DNA from: Manihot esculenta
Taxonomy: Eukaryota; Streptophyta; Magnoliopsida; Malpighiales; Euphorbiaceae
DNA: 64,000 nucleotides
Direction: 5' to 3'
Assembly (NCBI RefSeq): GCF_001659605.2
Contig: NC_035176.2
Span: 21,453,890-21,517,889, forward strand
Part shown: piece by piece, positions 1 to 12,489 of the stretch
Numbering within the stretch: position 1 is the first letter of the stretch
Layout of the letters: every line of letters begins with the position of its first letter
Made by a program: the position numbers and the translations under genes
Notes under the pieces: model-generated
Seen by the model: the letters and a program-made list of their open reading frames with translations, nothing else
What the model was told of the DNA's origin: nothing
Database searches by the model: none

Positions 1-1
1 A

Positions 2-526
2 GTTCAAGAAAATCCAGCAGTTAGGCCCCAAGAACAAAGAGAAAGAACCATGAGGGAGTTAGCAATACCCGTAGGTGATCATGCACCACTTTGCATCGCC
101 TACCCGCCTCTAACAGTTCCCTTTGAACTAAAATCAGGTTTGATTCATCATCTCCCTAAATTTAGAGGTTTGCAAAATGAAAATCCACACAAGCACTTGA
201 AAGAATTCAACATTGTCTGTTCATCTATGACGCCTCAAGGTGTTTCTGAAGATCATGTTAAATTAAGAGCTTTCCCTTTTTCATTAGATGACTATGCTAA
301 AGATTGGTTATTTTATTTGCCACCTAGATCTATAACTTCATGGGCTGATATAGTCCAAACCTTTTTGGACAAATACTTTCCCCCATCTAAATCTATTGGC
401 ATAATAAGAGAAATCACTAGCATAAAACAAAAACCAACTGAAGACTTATATGATTATTGGGAAAGGTTTGAAAGACTTTGCACAGGTTGTCCACAACATG
501 ATATATCAGACAGGTCACTCATGCAA
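2..526 (+). pseudogene. Athila-like Ty3/gypsy gag fragment
   Basis: The frame is open from the left edge of the window, so the ATG at 50 is probably not the true start. The translation has the retrotransposon capsid pattern: HLKEFNIVCSSM, then KLRAFPFSLDDYAKDWLFYLPP, then the FLDKYFPPSK and LYDYWERFERLC blocks. From family knowledge this is the gag (Retrotrans_gag) of the Athila/Tat branch, which packages element RNA into particles. The frame is lost near residue 160, where a foreign LTR fragment begins at 527. No zinc knuckle or pol follows, so this is a dead fragment. The rest of the element lies to the left or is deleted. Confidence 0.75.
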
Positions 527-813
527 TTCGGCAGCCTAAAGTGCCTCCAAAACTCATGCAAGTTCGGCGGCCGAACCTGAGCCACTTTCAGAAGCCAAAC
601 TTGCCCCCCTAAACTATTCCACGTTCGGCAGCCGAACCTGGAAATGCCTCCATGGTCTTTTTCATTCAAAACTCAATTTCCTTCTTACTTAAAATCATAA
701 AATACATTAAAACATTTTATAAAAATATGGTTTTACCCTTCTAGAGGTTTTCGACATCCGAAATTCCACCGGACGGTAGAAATTCCGATACCGGAGTCTA
801 GCCGGGTATTACA
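527..813 (-). repeat. Truncated chromovirus LTR fragment
   Basis: The right end (ccgggtattaca) is the 5' tip of the TGTAATACCCGG LTR family read on the minus strand. The body matches the U3 of the LTR at 20924-23231, including two TTCGG hairpin motifs (527-640). Only about 290 bp of a 2.3 kb LTR remain. The break is exactly at a TTCGG motif and sits inside the Athila gag. The shared TTC at the joint may be microhomology. No target duplication is visible. Confidence 0.8.
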
Positions 814-1719
814 CTTCAGGTATCCAATCCTTTCTTAATTTTAAACTAGTTAAGAGACATTTGTTAACTAGCTCTAACTCTTGGACAACTGTAGAATAAG
901 CTCCTAGAATTTAATCCAATTATTGCATTAAGAATTAAAGGACCTGATTCTAACTAACAAATGCGAGATACTCGATTTAAGTCAGATTATACTATTCCTT
1001 AGGAAGGTCTTACGCAACCTAATTCACTACTTATTTCAATTTAATTAAACAATTATAGATTTAATTAACTGAATAGCAATCTACCATTCTATTAATTGAG
1101 CAATGGCGCCTTAATGCAACAATCCAGAGAATGATATTAAGCAATAAACACAGGAATAATATAAATACCAATAATTGAAAGAACTATAAAATCATATAAA
1201 TCTCACAACCGATTTAACTGGAACTATTAATTATCCTTTAACTGAAATGAAAAAATTTAGCCACACATGTTCATGGCTAAAAATAAGAGATGAAAGATAA
1301 GATGAGATGTCAGATACATCAGAATGCCTCCTTTTTATAGTGCTAAGAGTCCTAAATACAAGTAGCTAAAATCAAAAATCAAAATCGAGTACAGCTTGGC
1401 AGATGAGAGTTATCTGTTTGATTTTCGAATTTAAAGCTGGGTTCTGTTTGTCAAGTATGTTTGTGCCAATAACGTAGTCCATAACATAGCTTGTCTGAAA
1501 ATTAGAGTTCAAATATGATTTTGTCCCTTATCCTTCTATGAATTTGATTGTAGCCACCTTTGATATCAGAATGTGGATTTCAAATTGGAATTTTCTCTTG
1601 TTATTCTCCAATCCTACCAAGATAACAAAATTTAAACGAATCAATCTATTTTAAATGAAATCAAACTCAATATCTAAATATTTTGTAATATTAAAGTTGC
1701 ATAATTGTGCATATTATCA
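814..1719 (-). repeat. Probable truncated Tat/Athila-type LTR
   Basis: Non-coding and AT-rich. The right end read on the minus strand begins TGATAATATGCACAATTATGC, the style of start seen in Tat/Ogre-type LTRs. The interior shares its theme with the solo LTR at 46262-47863 (a list of TTAATTAA-rich blocks, then 'tctcacaac', then 'gccac...catggct'). The left end is missing where the 527-813 fragment abuts. No target duplication could be established. The call rests on resemblance only. Confidence 0.4.
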
Positions 1720-2736
1720 CACACTGTCTACTTTATTTCTAGATATGTCCGTTTCTTTATTTGATTTTTCTATGATTCAGTTATTAGCAGTTTAGAGTTA
1801 TGCTAGCACATTCCCTAAGTAGCTCGAGGTAAGCTAACACCTCGCCTAATGCCATTTGCTCTAATAGTGAAATAGCCTAACCCATACCTAGTCATACCAC
1901 TATTTCTGACTATGGATTTCAGGATGTTACAGTTTTTTCCCTTTATTAGATCTTCTTGGCTTTTATTTATCAACCTTCTTTATCACCTCCTTTTCTACAT
2001 TCTCACATTTCTCATTTGTATTTCCCAGTATTATGTTAAGCCCAAGTGTCTAAATGACTATTCCTTAAATGAACTCATTAATATGACTGAATCTCTTAGT
2101 TGTGAAGAACTTTTGCTTCCTTTGGTTCACTTTTGACAGCAAACTAGCTAGTAGCAAAGATTATAGGTTATAGAGAATATAGTCCTTAGGTTCTCAAATT
2201 TACTCTATGTAAAGCTTGGAAAACATCTTCTAACTTTACAATTAATAGGAGTTCGAACAGGAGCTTAATTTTCTGTTTTGAAGATATACATGATAAAAAT
2301 ATATAAAGTTGAAGAGGATCCATTGTTCAGACAACAATATGTTTATTCTAAGAAATTGGCCTTTTGATCTACTGATTCAAGAGTTAGATCTTTACACAAA
2401 TGTTTTCTTGTTTATTTACATGGATTGCCTTCTAGTAACTCGACTGTTAAATGTGCAAAAAGAATATAGAATTTACTTAAAGGGGCAAGAAGAACAAAGA
2501 ATGCTAGGATCCCTTTTGGCTTGAACTATGAGAGCTAGATACATTTCTCCCACATTAAAGTCGGTGTCTAAGTTAATAAAACTACTTCTCATTGGTTTCT
2601 TTTCTCACGTGGAAAGAGGCAAGAGATATAAGTTAAATTCAAGAAATTATTCAGTGCTTTAGAAATACAATGTCAATACCATGTAACATGAATGACATGG
2701 TATTTCCAATTGATAAGATTAAAACATTTATTATTT
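1720..2736. other. AT-rich intergenic DNA, no gene seen
   Basis: Short open frames at 1912-2136 and 2309-2524 show no recognisable domain or splice context, and their composition matches the surrounding DNA. I see no gene here. Confidence 0.6.
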
Positions 2737-3122
2737 AGAAAAATTACTTTTTGATGCCTGTATTATAGGGAAATTCATTAGTTAGTTCCTCGATTTTGAA
2801 AAATATATTAAAATGTCCTTGACATTTTAAAAAATTTATTAATTACTCCTTCAATTAATGTTGACTATTAAATATTGTAAAAAAGTCTAAAATGCTATCA
2901 TTATGGAGTGATTAACTAATATACTTTTTACAAAACTAAGGAATCGGCTGATGAGTTTTGTTAAAGCAATAGACTAATAGTAAAATACTTAATGGCTAAA
3001 ACTAACGAAAGAATCAATTAGTAGATTTTTTAAAATATCAGAAATATTTTAATGTATTTTTAAAATCTGAGGGACCAATCACGAGTTTTTCTATAATATA
3101 GAGACTAAAAAGTAAATTTTTG
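2737..3122. mobile_element. MULE-type MITE, 386 bp
   Basis: The first about 120 bp (2737-2856) and last about 118 bp (3005-3122) are imperfect inverted repeats of each other, with tips agaaaaattac.../...gtaaatttttg. The element is flanked on both sides by the 9-bp direct repeat TTATTATTT (2728-2736 and 3123-3131). Long inverted repeats plus a 9-bp target duplication fit a non-autonomous Mutator-like element. There is no coding capacity. The AT-rich duplication could in part be chance, but the repeat arms are clear. Confidence 0.75.
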
Positions 3123-3131
3123 TTATTATTT

Positions 3132-4640
3132 TATTATATTTGAGTCAATAAAAAGAGAATAATTACTAATGCACTAAATCAATTTTATTTACATATTGTA
3201 CTATAAATGGAGGGAATACTATCTCATCATGATCATGTCACGCCTAATGTATTGTATAGTTTTTGTTAAATTTAAGTATGAAAGTTTTGAAAGAATGGAA
3301 GTGTAAGGAGGGAAATTTTTCAAAAATCTCATGACCTTCCAACGTAAAGTTCAAACATCCATATAGATTGCCTGCATATTTCAACACACGTGTATATATA
3401 TATAAGCTTCTTTTTGCACAAGATAGGGTGGTAGAGTATTACTTTTGAACTCTTGAGATTGTACTTTGAACCTCAATTCTCTCTTGGAATATGGCTTTTC
3501 ACTAGGATAATTTCAATAGTATTGATTATAAAATGATATATATGATGCCTATGGTACACTTGAAGAGTTTGAAGTCTTCATTAATACTATTGAGAGTTTT
3601 GGCTATCTCTCTCCATACCTACCCACACTTGGTTTGAAATCAAGATTAAACCGAATAAGAGAAATTTTATTTCTTTTTCATGTGGGATATAAATTTTATA
3701 GATCAACTACCACAAATAAATGAATTGGTCTATACTAGATGCCCCTTCAGTGGATGGTTTTCTCTTAAATCATCTCTATACTATTAGATCAACTACCACA
3801 AATAAAGCCCTTGAAAAAGTAATCATATGGAAAATAACTTGTATTTATGGATTACTAAGTGATAGTTGTATAAGTGATCATTTGACCTGAAATTAATAAA
3901 TAATCTTATATAAGAACTTTTATGTTTTGATTCATCTTACACATTATTTGGTTTATGAGTAACAAATGGGGATTAATTGAATATATTAGGAACTGTATAA
4001 AGGTATTTATGTAATTGAGATAATATTCATCACCCTAAGTTAAAATAGAGAATGTCACATTTGTTCTCTACTAGCATTGATCATGAAATCCTTAGGTAAG
4101 GTAGAATGAAATTAGCAAACAAGATTTGAAATTTCATTCAATAGGTCAATGACTAATAAATGATAACTAATACGATTTAATATTGCAAACACATTCTATA
4201 TATTAATTGTTAAATTATGACATTTGTGATGAAAGAATATTAATCACACTGACAAACTATGTACTGAAAGGTGAAGTCAAACCTCTTATGACATTATGAA
4301 TATTTAGATAATCTTGAATGTTGCTAAAAAATGTTCTTGATGATCAAATTAATCAATTAATTAATTATATTTATTGTGAACATATTTAGAAGCTAACAGA
4401 CCGCATACATAAAAATTTGCATAAAAAAATAAAATGAAAAATTAAATCAAATAGGACTTGATCGCATATAAATTGACATCTTGATAAAATTATAATTTGA
4501 AAGAATTACGATTTTGATCTAATAAATTAAGTAGAAACTTAATTAAAATTGTCTAAAATTTATATAGTCTGTTTACTAAAACTTGAATCATAATTATAAT
4601 TTATTTATTTAATTAATTAAATAAATATTATTATAGTTAA
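3132..4640. other. AT-rich intergenic DNA, no gene seen
   Basis: No convincing coding region or RNA gene on either strand. The 5' part of the copia LTR that ends upstream of 4991 probably begins somewhere in the right part of this stretch, but its left boundary could not be fixed. Confidence 0.5.
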
Positions 4641-4655
4641 ATTTTAAGATTTTAG

Positions 4656-5004
4656 TATAAAAGGGTGTATTATGAGAATATGATATATTATAAGAGTCTG
4701 TGCCTTCTAGCAGATAAATTTTTCAAGAATCTCTAAATTTATTGGAAAGACAGAGAGTTAGTATTTAAAATCTCTCATTTTTTAAATTTTTTAAAATAAT
4801 TTTAAATTTTTTTTATTATCATTTTATATGAACATTCGTTAAAAATTAAATACTTGCATAATTTATAATTTACGACGATGTCATATTTTTACTATAAAGA
4901 TACTATAAAGAAAATAAGAAGTATTTACTATTTTTTCCACTGCTTTCAATTTAATTGAATTTCAACAGTGCTGTGTCAGAGCTCGTAGAGTGGTATTAGA
5001 ATCC
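4656..5004 (+). promoter_or_regulatory. Ty1/copia LTR promoter end and primer-binding site
   Basis: A TATA box (TATAAAAG, from 4656) is followed by an LTR-like R/U5 region, then by the plant copia signature 'ccactgc...aatttcaacagtg'. A tRNA-iMet-type primer-binding site follows, TGGTATTAGAATCC at 4991-5004 (consensus TGGTATCAGAGCC, several mismatches). A second partial copy, 'tgtcagagc', lies just before it. The exact LTR ends were not found. Confidence 0.4.
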
Positions 5005-7249
5005 GTTTAAACGATCAAAGTATAATATTTAATTATATTTATGATTAGGTTAATTTGATTAAATTTTGTGTGCGCTAATAAATTTGGTACTTTTTAAATA
5101 AATTTTCAGATTTATTGTTTTGAAATTATTTTGATTTAGAAATTAAAATAGTTTAGTTTTTTATTAAATCAATTTTAATAAAAATAAAAAAATTATTGTT
5201 TTCTGCAAATCGTGTTCTTGATGAACACGCCGTTGGGGGTACCTCCGACATCGCCATGTTCGATGGAGGACGCGGGAGGGCCTGTGACGCTCCTTTCGAT
5301 GACGCGCTCCTTTCACACGCGACGTCTGTCGCCGACACTCAGAAGGAAGCGGCGCCACAGGCGACTGCTCCCTTCATTGGTGAAGATCAAGCTGTGTCGA
5401 GGTTACAGGAGAAAGCTGATGTGCGACTCCGGGAGATCGCTTAATCCTTCGTGATGCCGTCAATCATGAGGCTACCGCTGTCGGAGTAGGTTGGCTGGTG
5501 AGCGCAAGTGTTGTCCCTTCTCCGGCGTCTTGCGCTGGCGGCATGAGCTGATGGCTGGTCGTCAGGTGAGCTGATGGAGCTCGACGGCGATGACTGAATG
5601 AATCTCGATTTTTCTCCTCATGATTCTGTTGTTGATTAAGGTCGTCGGCGCTGGATCGATGGACCGGTAGACGCGCAACCGTTGCGCATTGGGCTGGCGG
5701 CGGTAGTAGCTGGTCTAATTGACGGCTGCGAAGAGAGAGATGGGCGGCGGCTAGGGTTCTTCTAAGGAAGAAGAAGAAGTTGCAGGCCAAATTACATTTT
5801 GATCCCTGCAAGTTTTGAAACTTTTCAGAATAGTCTTTTTGGGCTGAAAAATTAATTTAAAAACATTTTCAGTCTATAAACTACGGTCTATTTAATTTAA
5901 AATAGTTTTTATTTATTTGAGCCATTTAAATATTTTGACAGTAATTAAAATTAATTTTAATATATTTTCTAACATGAATAAAATTGTTTTATTTAGTAAA
6001 TTAATTTTGGAAATTAATGGCATTAAATTTAATTTTATAATTTACTGTTAAATTAATTTTCTAATATAATTATAGGTATTATTTTATGCATGAATTATTT
6101 TTCTTTGATATCAAAATTAAAATATTAAATTGTTTAATTTTTAATTTTAGCACATAAAATTAATAATAAATATAAAATAAATTAATGGTTAATTTATACA
6201 TTTAATATGATTTATTTGCATGACAAATGATTATAGACAAATTTTGAAAAGGCCAATATGTTTGGATGAATGATTGGATCATTTTGGTAATTTTAAACAA
6301 GGCATGTGTGTTCTGCTTTTCTTTTTTATTTTGGGTTGTAAAATTCTTTTCTCATTTACCTCCCCTTGAATGTAACTCAAGATTTCTTTTTCTAGTTATG
6401 CAATTGTTATATAATTAGAATATGTAGATATGATTAATTTTATAAACCCAAAAAAAAAGAAAGGAGACATTGAAAAATTATAAGGAACATTGGACGCGGT
6501 GCATTGAAGAAGTCCCTTTTTACTTCTAATAATCAAAGAAGTTATCACCTATGTTTTTTAAACCATTAAGTTCCTTTTATGCCTAAAGAGAATTATTTTT
6601 AAAATGTCCATAATCTTCCAATTAGAATGACATGTTAGGGGTGTATATTTATATATGTGATATGTATGACATACAACAACAATACCTATACATGAGACCT
6701 TAATAGAAATCTTAGGATTAAAATCCCTAATTAAAATTTTAAGTACATAGTAAGAACATGATGACTTACTACTCATTGTTATAATAAAATTAGAGTTTAA
6801 TTTTTATTAACTTGTTGGGCAAACCCAAGGATAATTCAACTGCATATATTTAGTGCTATAAAATATTTGATATTTCTAAATAATGGTTCTACTTAACTAA
6901 ATTACTTAATTTGGATGGGCAAACCCATGGTTATGTAAGTTCAGGATAAGAGTTAGGTATAACTATAAGATATAATAAAGACAAAGTGTTATCACCTAAC
7001 TGATTTAGGAGTCACATAGAGATGTGATTGATAAATTATGTTATCTACCTAATTTAATTTACAACAATTTGTTAAGCAAACTCAAGGTTATTTAAATTAA
7101 ATAGGATCCTAGCCTACAAAAAAATCTACCACTGGATTTTCCAAATTAATAGATAGGGCTATTAATTTGAATAAAATAGTGGAAGATTAATTAGGAAAAT
7201 ACATGAGACTAATAATTATTATTTATGCATTTATAGATCTTTTTCCACC
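5005..7249 (+). other. Long copia leader with a GC-rich block
   Basis: This stretch lies between the degenerate primer-binding site and the gag fragment at 7250. It has a GC-rich block (about 5200-5760) amid AT-rich sequence, then three spaced copies of a 'gggcaaaccca' or 'aagcaaactcaag' phrase (about 6818, 6917, 7075). Open frames on both strands in the block (5196-5444 +, 5464-5811 -) have no recognisable domain. From memory, some plant copia elements have such a GC-rich leader ending in 'ggcggctagggtt'; here that phrase is near 5743. Host sequence captured by the element is an alternative. Confidence 0.4.
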
Positions 7250-8050
7250 ATGAGTAATAACCTATTCTTGCATAGCATATTTGATGTTAACAAATTAACT
7301 GGACTAAACTTTTTGGATTGGTATTGCAATTTGAGAATTGTTCTCAAGAAAGAAAAGAAGTTGTATGCTCTCAATCAAGACATACTTGATATTCCTGATG
7401 AAAATGCTAATGATGATGTTAAGGATAAGTACAACCATCATATTGATGATGATGTCCAAGCTACATGTGTGATGTTAGCTAGCATGAGTCCTAAGTTTTA
7501 GGTATATTTATGATTGAAGAAAGGAGATGTGGGCCTACGAGTGAAAAATGGAGTAAGGGTTGCTGCATTTGCTCTAGAAACTTATTGTCTGTCTTTATCT
7601 TCTACCTTAGTATTAGAATTGAATAATTATTATTATATTCTAACACTTTGCAGAAATATTATTTCAGTTCTATTTTTAGCTTTGAATAATTGATTCAAGT
7701 TTATTATTGAGAACAAGACTTGTTCTTTTATAATAAAGGAGCCAATTATGGAACTGAAATTTACATAGATAGTCTATATAATGTTTCTTCTTAAAAGTCT
7801 ATTCTCAATATAAAAGAGACTTAAATTAGATAATCAACATCTATCTTATCTTTGGTATTGTAGACATGATCACGTAAATGAAATAAAAATCATTAAGTTA
7901 CATAAAGATGGATATCTTGATCCATTTGGTTATGAAACTTGTGAAACTTGTTTAATGGGTAAAATGACAAAAAACATCTGTTAAAGGAAAAGGTGAATGG
8001 TCACAAGAACCATTGGGCCTTATACATACGGATGTATGTGGACCAATGAG
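7250..8050 (+). pseudogene. Ty1/copia gag-pol remnant
   Basis: The gag N-terminus starts at ATG 7250 (SNNLFLHSIFDVNKLTGLNF then DWYCNLRIVL), the usual start of copia gag, and stops at 7501. The zinc knuckle and protease are missing. From about 7540 a broken frame carries the pre-integrase domain with a His/Cys set (HDHVN, then CETCLMGKMTKN). After a frameshift near 7976 comes the integrase start (IHTDVCGPMS). The frame is cut at 8050/8051, where the LTR fragment of element A begins. The rest of integrase and the RT do not reappear elsewhere in the window. Confidence 0.8.
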
Positions 8051-8974
8051 TTCGGCGGCCGAAAGTTCCTTCGGCGGCCGAACCTGAGTTTCTCCAAAGT
8101 GGCAGAAACTCAGCTCCAACATGCGCAAACGCCTCCCAAACCTTTAATCAAGCATTCAACTCATCCAAAACATGCATAAATGCATACATTAACTCCTAGG
8201 GGCTTCAAACTATCCTAAACCCCATCTACAACACATCAAACATGCATATCCAACATACATTGTCCATAAAACACATAAAACCTAACAATGCTCAACTAAC
8301 ATAAACATACATTTCTACCCCATGAATCAGCTTAAAACTTGTTTAAAATACATAGTGAGCTCAAGATCGGCCCTTACCTCTTGAAGATCGAGAGGAAAAC
8401 GACCCTAGCTCGGAGATGGGAGAGATTGAGTTCCTTGAACCTTAAAGCTCCAAAACTTGTTTTATACTCGAAAATCTTCAAAACAAAGTGAAAACTAGTG
8501 AAAATCATGAAAGATTTAAAGGAAGAAACTCAAGATCGGTGAGGGGCGGCGGAGAGCTCACCTTGGCCGAAAATGGGGGAAAAGCTCGCCCGTTTTCGGC
8601 TAAGGGACCTCTTTATAGGTGGCTGGCCAGGCCACATTCGGGAGCCGAACATGCCTCCGCATGCATGCCATGTTCGGCGGCCGAACATAAGGTTTGGCGG
8701 CCGAACCTGGACTTCCCTCACTTATGCTTTTGGGGGCCTAATAGCGCTCCCGAAGGCATGCATGTTCGGCGGCCGAACTTGAGGTTCAGCGGCCGAACCT
8801 GAGTTTTTCTCCAAGGCTATTTTCATGCAAAAACTCATTTCTTCCTTGATTAAAAACATAAAACACATTAAAACATTTTATAAAAACATGGTTTTACCCT
8901 TCTAGAGGTCTCCGACACCCGAGATTCCACCGGACGGTAGGAATTCCGATACCGGAGTCTAGCCGGGTATTACA
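8051..8974 (-). repeat. Element A 3' LTR, truncated
   Basis: Matches 15680-16566 of the other A LTR almost base for base and ends ...ccgggtattaca at 8974. It begins abruptly at a TTCGGCGGCCGAA motif. It keeps the predicted leader splice donor (rc of CTTCAAGAGGTAAG near 8380) and the TATA box in the 'ctctttataggtggctggcc' context near 8610. Its U3 hairpin array (8635-8800) has one extra 20-bp unit relative to the partner LTR. Confidence 0.9.
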
Positions 8975-8990
8975 TTCTCCCCCCCTTAAG
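8975..8990 (-). promoter_or_regulatory. Polypurine tract of element A
   Basis: Minus strand reads CTTAAGGGGGGGAGAA directly before the LTR start TGTAATACCC, the normal place for the plus-strand primer. The same tract precedes the LTRs of C, D, E and B. A short inverted repeat (acattcg...cgaatgt) lies just beyond it in all copies. Confidence 0.85.
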
Positions 8991-9067
8991 AACATTCGTC
9001 CCCGAATGTTCCTCAACTAGTACAAGCAAGGCATAACACACATCATACACATAAAACACACATAACC

Positions 9068-10545
9068 TCAGAAGAGATAAGGGTACTGCTGGAGCATGGA
9101 CTCCCGTGTCTCCCAAGTGCATTCTTCCAAATTGTGGTGGTTCCACAGGACTTTCACCATCGGGATTTCCTTGTTTCTCAGCTTCCTGATCTGGGTGTCT
9201 ATGATCCGTACAGGCTGCTCAATATAAGTGAGATCTTCTTGGATCTCCACATCAGGCTCACTAAGAACCTTACCCGGATCTGACACAAACTTCCTCAACA
9301 TGGAAACATGGAAAATCGGATGGATTCTTTCCATTGAAGCAGGTAAATTCAGCTTGTATGACACATTCCCAATCTTTGCAAGATTTCAAAGGGTCCGATG
9401 TATTGTGGGGCTAGTTTACCTTTCTTCCCAAAGCGAACCACTCCTTTCATAGGAGACACCTTGAGCAATACCAGATCCTCCTCCTGAAACTCTACTTGCC
9501 TTCTGCGGATGTCTGCATAACTCTTCTGTCTGCTTGCAGCAGTCTTGATCCTTTCTCTGATTATGGTTACCACCCTACTGGTGATCTCTACTAGCTCAGG
9601 CCCTGCCAAGGCCTTTTCTCCAACCTCTTCCCAGCAAACAGGTGATCTGCACTTCCTCCTATACAAAACTTCATATGGAGCCATCCCGATGCTAGCACGA
9701 TGGCTGTTATTATAGGCAAACTCCACCAAAGGTAGATGTTGCCTCCAAGAACCGCCAAAGTCCAGTACACACATTCTGAGCATATCCTCTATTGTCTGGA
9801 TGGTCCTTTCTGATTGTCCGTCCGTCTGTGGATGGAAAGCAGTACTAAAATCCAACCTGGTACCCATGGCATTCTGTAGACTCCGCCAAAACCTGGAGGT
9901 GAACTGGGGTCCTTTATCGTACACTATTGAAACAGGAACCCCATGCAGCCTGACGATCTCCTCAACATACACTTGCGCCAACTTGTCCACAGAATAGCCA
10001 CTCCTGACAGGGATGAAGTGAGCAGATTTGGTGAGTCTGTCTACAATCACCCATATGGAGTCCAATCTGTTGGACGCCGCCGGTAACCCCACTACGAAGT
10101 CCATAGCTATATTCTCCCATTTCCACTCTGGAATAGGTAGCGGGTTAAGCATTCCAGCCGGCTTCTGATGTTCCAGCTTCACCCTCTAACACACCTCGCA
10201 GGTTGACACAAACTGTGCCACTTCTCTCTTCATAGCTGGCCACCAATAAACCTTCTTCAGATCTTGATACATCTTGGTGGCTCCGGGGTGAACGCTGTAT
10301 CTTGCATTATGAGCCTCTCTCATAATGTCTCCTTTTAGCCCTATGTCGTCTGGTACACACAATCGGCTCCCATAGCGGAGGATCCCCTTGTTGTTGAATC
10401 TGAACTCACTATCTTTGCCTGACTGAACAGCCCTGGCAATCTTCACTAATTCTGGGTCCTCATACTGTTTCTGAGCCACCTGCTCCAGAAACACGGGTGC
10501 CACTCTCATCTGAGCAATCAATGCACCTGTACCAGACAACTCCAA
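9068..10545 (-). pseudogene. Element A integrase and chromodomain
   Basis: Reading on the minus strand: His/Cys zinc-binding integrase N-domain ([13 protein letters not shown] ... FVSTCEVC), stop at 10186-10188, then the catalytic core with D (MDFVVGLP), D (VYDKGPQFTS, usually SDRG) and E ([11 protein letters not shown]). The C-terminal domain is broken by a 1-bp deletion near 9360 (after EILQRLG). The tail resumes at 9364 with the chromodomain-like block (VKVLWNHHNLEECTWE) and ends YPYLF. Chromodomain tails of this type are known to steer chromovirus insertion to heterochromatin. Confidence 0.9.
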
Positions 10546-12489
10546 CTATAGACCTTCATCAATGAGCTTGTAAAACTCCTTCACCACTGGTCTCCTTTCC
10601 GCTGTGACGTGGGATAGACTGCCTAGTGATTTCCTGCTTAGGGCGTTTGCCACAACATTCGCCTTACCCGGATGGTACTGAATCTTGGAATCATAATCAC
10701 TCAGCAGCTCTACCCATCTTCTCTGTCTCAAGTTCAAATCTCTTTGACTCAGGATGTACTGCAGGCTCTTATGATCTGTGAAGATCTCACATTTAACCCC
10801 ATAGAGGTAGTGCCTCCACATCTTGAGTGCAAAGATTACTGCTGCCATCTCCAGGTCATGTGTGGGGTAATTCAATTCATGCTTCTTCAGCTGTCTAGAA
10901 GCATAAGCAATTACCCTTTCATTCTGCATTAACACATAACCCAAACCCACTCGGGATGCATCACAGAAAACTGTGAAATCCTCATTGCTAGCTGGCAAAG
11001 CTAACACTGGTGCTGACGTTAACCTCTTCTTAAGCTCTTCAAAACTCTCTTCGCACTGGTCAGTCCACACAAACTTTTGATTCTTCCTAGTTAGTCTGGT
11101 CAGAGGAGTTGCAATTTTTGAGAAGTCCCGAACGAACCTCCTGTAGTAACCTGCCAAACCCAAGAAACTCCTGATCTCTGTCAATGAAGTGGATATAGGC
11201 CAGTTAGCCACAGCTTCTACCTTCTTGGGGTCCACCTCTATTCCATTTTCCGACACCACATGCCCCAAAAATGAAATGCTCCTCAGCCAGAACTCACACT
11301 TGGAGAACTTGGCATACAAGCCATGTTCCCTCAAGGTATGCAGAACTAACCTCAAATGATGGGCATGCTCCTCTGCATTCCTGGAATACACTAGGATATC
11401 ATCTATGAAGACAATAACAAAGTGATCCAGGTATTGGCTAAACACTCTGTTCATGAGATCCATGAATGCTGCAGGGGCATTGGTTAACCCGAACGGCATA
11501 ACAAGGAACTCAAAATGCCCATATCTAGTCCTGAAAGCTGTCTTTGGCACATCTTCCTCTCTTATCCTCAGCTGATGGTACCCAGATCTCAGATCTATTT
11601 TGGAGAAACAACCCGCTCCTGCTAGCTGGTCGAATAGATCATCGATCCTTAGCAATGGGTATTTATTATTGGTAGTGACTTTGTTCAACTGCCTGTAGTC
11701 GATACAAAGTCTAAGGGACCCATCCTTCTTTCTCACAAATAAGACTGGAGCACTCCAAGGTGAGGTACTCGATCGGATGAAGCCCTTTTCTACCAACTCT
11801 TGCAACTGTTCTTTCAATTCTTTCAACTCAGCTGGAGCCATCCTGTAGGGAGGAATAGAGATCGGTCTAGTTCCAGGCATCAATTCGATTTCAAACTCTA
11901 TCTCCCTAGCAGGTGGTAGTCCTGGAAGCTCCTCTGGAAAAACATCCTGAAATTCTCTGACAACTGGCACTGAGGCTGGCTCCCTGACCTGACTAACTAG
12001 CTCTCTCACATGAGCCAAATACCCCTGACATCCCTTCCTAAGCAACCTACGAGCCTGAAGAGCTGATATCAGACCTCTAGGTGTACCCCTCTTGTCTCCT
12101 CTGAAGACGACCTCTGACCCGTTCTGATCTCTGAACCTGACTACCTTGTCTCTGCAGTCCAAGGTAGCACCATGGGTAGATAGCCAATCCATCCTTAGAA
12201 TGACATCAAAGTCTGTCAAATCTAGAACCACAAGGTCGGCGGAGAGGCATCTTCCCTCAACAAAAACTGGACTGTACTGGCAGACTGACTCTGTCACTGA
12301 CGGGTCACACTTGGGTCCACTGACCCATAGGGGGCACTTTAACCCAGAGACCATCAGACCCAACCTCTCAACGGCTCTCGGAGCAATAAAAGAATGAGAT
12401 GCACCCGGGTCCATTAATGCATACACATCAGAACACCCAATGATGAGATTACCTGACACCACGGTATTGGATGTGTTGGCCTCCTGCTA
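10546..12489 (-). pseudogene. Element A protease, RT and RNase H
   Basis: A 638-residue open frame (10546-12462) keeps the aspartic protease ([11 protein letters not shown], residue about 16), the RT with [20 protein letters not shown] and the active-site FIDDILVY, and RNase H ([32 protein letters not shown]; the usual ADALSR is NALSR here, a change at a conserved Asp). It lies between a TAG at 12487-12489 and a TAG at 10546-10548. At both places sister copies have CAG (Gln), so the natural polyprotein ran through. It would copy element RNA into DNA in virus-like particles. Confidence 0.92.

Noticed and set aside
1912..2136. Hydrophobic 74-residue open frame
   Set aside because: AT-driven Leu/Phe-rich composition, no homology recognised, no context.
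8488..8802. Open frames giving Arg/Pro-rich peptides (VRRPN, FGGRT repeats) in the LTRs, here and at 15418-15811, 21952-22468, 22650-22978, 23397-23964, 27107-27481, 34724-35245, 35571-35898, 36978-37527, 41216-41681, 41991-42451, 44292-44693
   Set aside because: They are translations of the TTCGG hairpin arrays on either strand. Frames open in several phases, start at random places and differ between copies by frameshifts. They are not genes.
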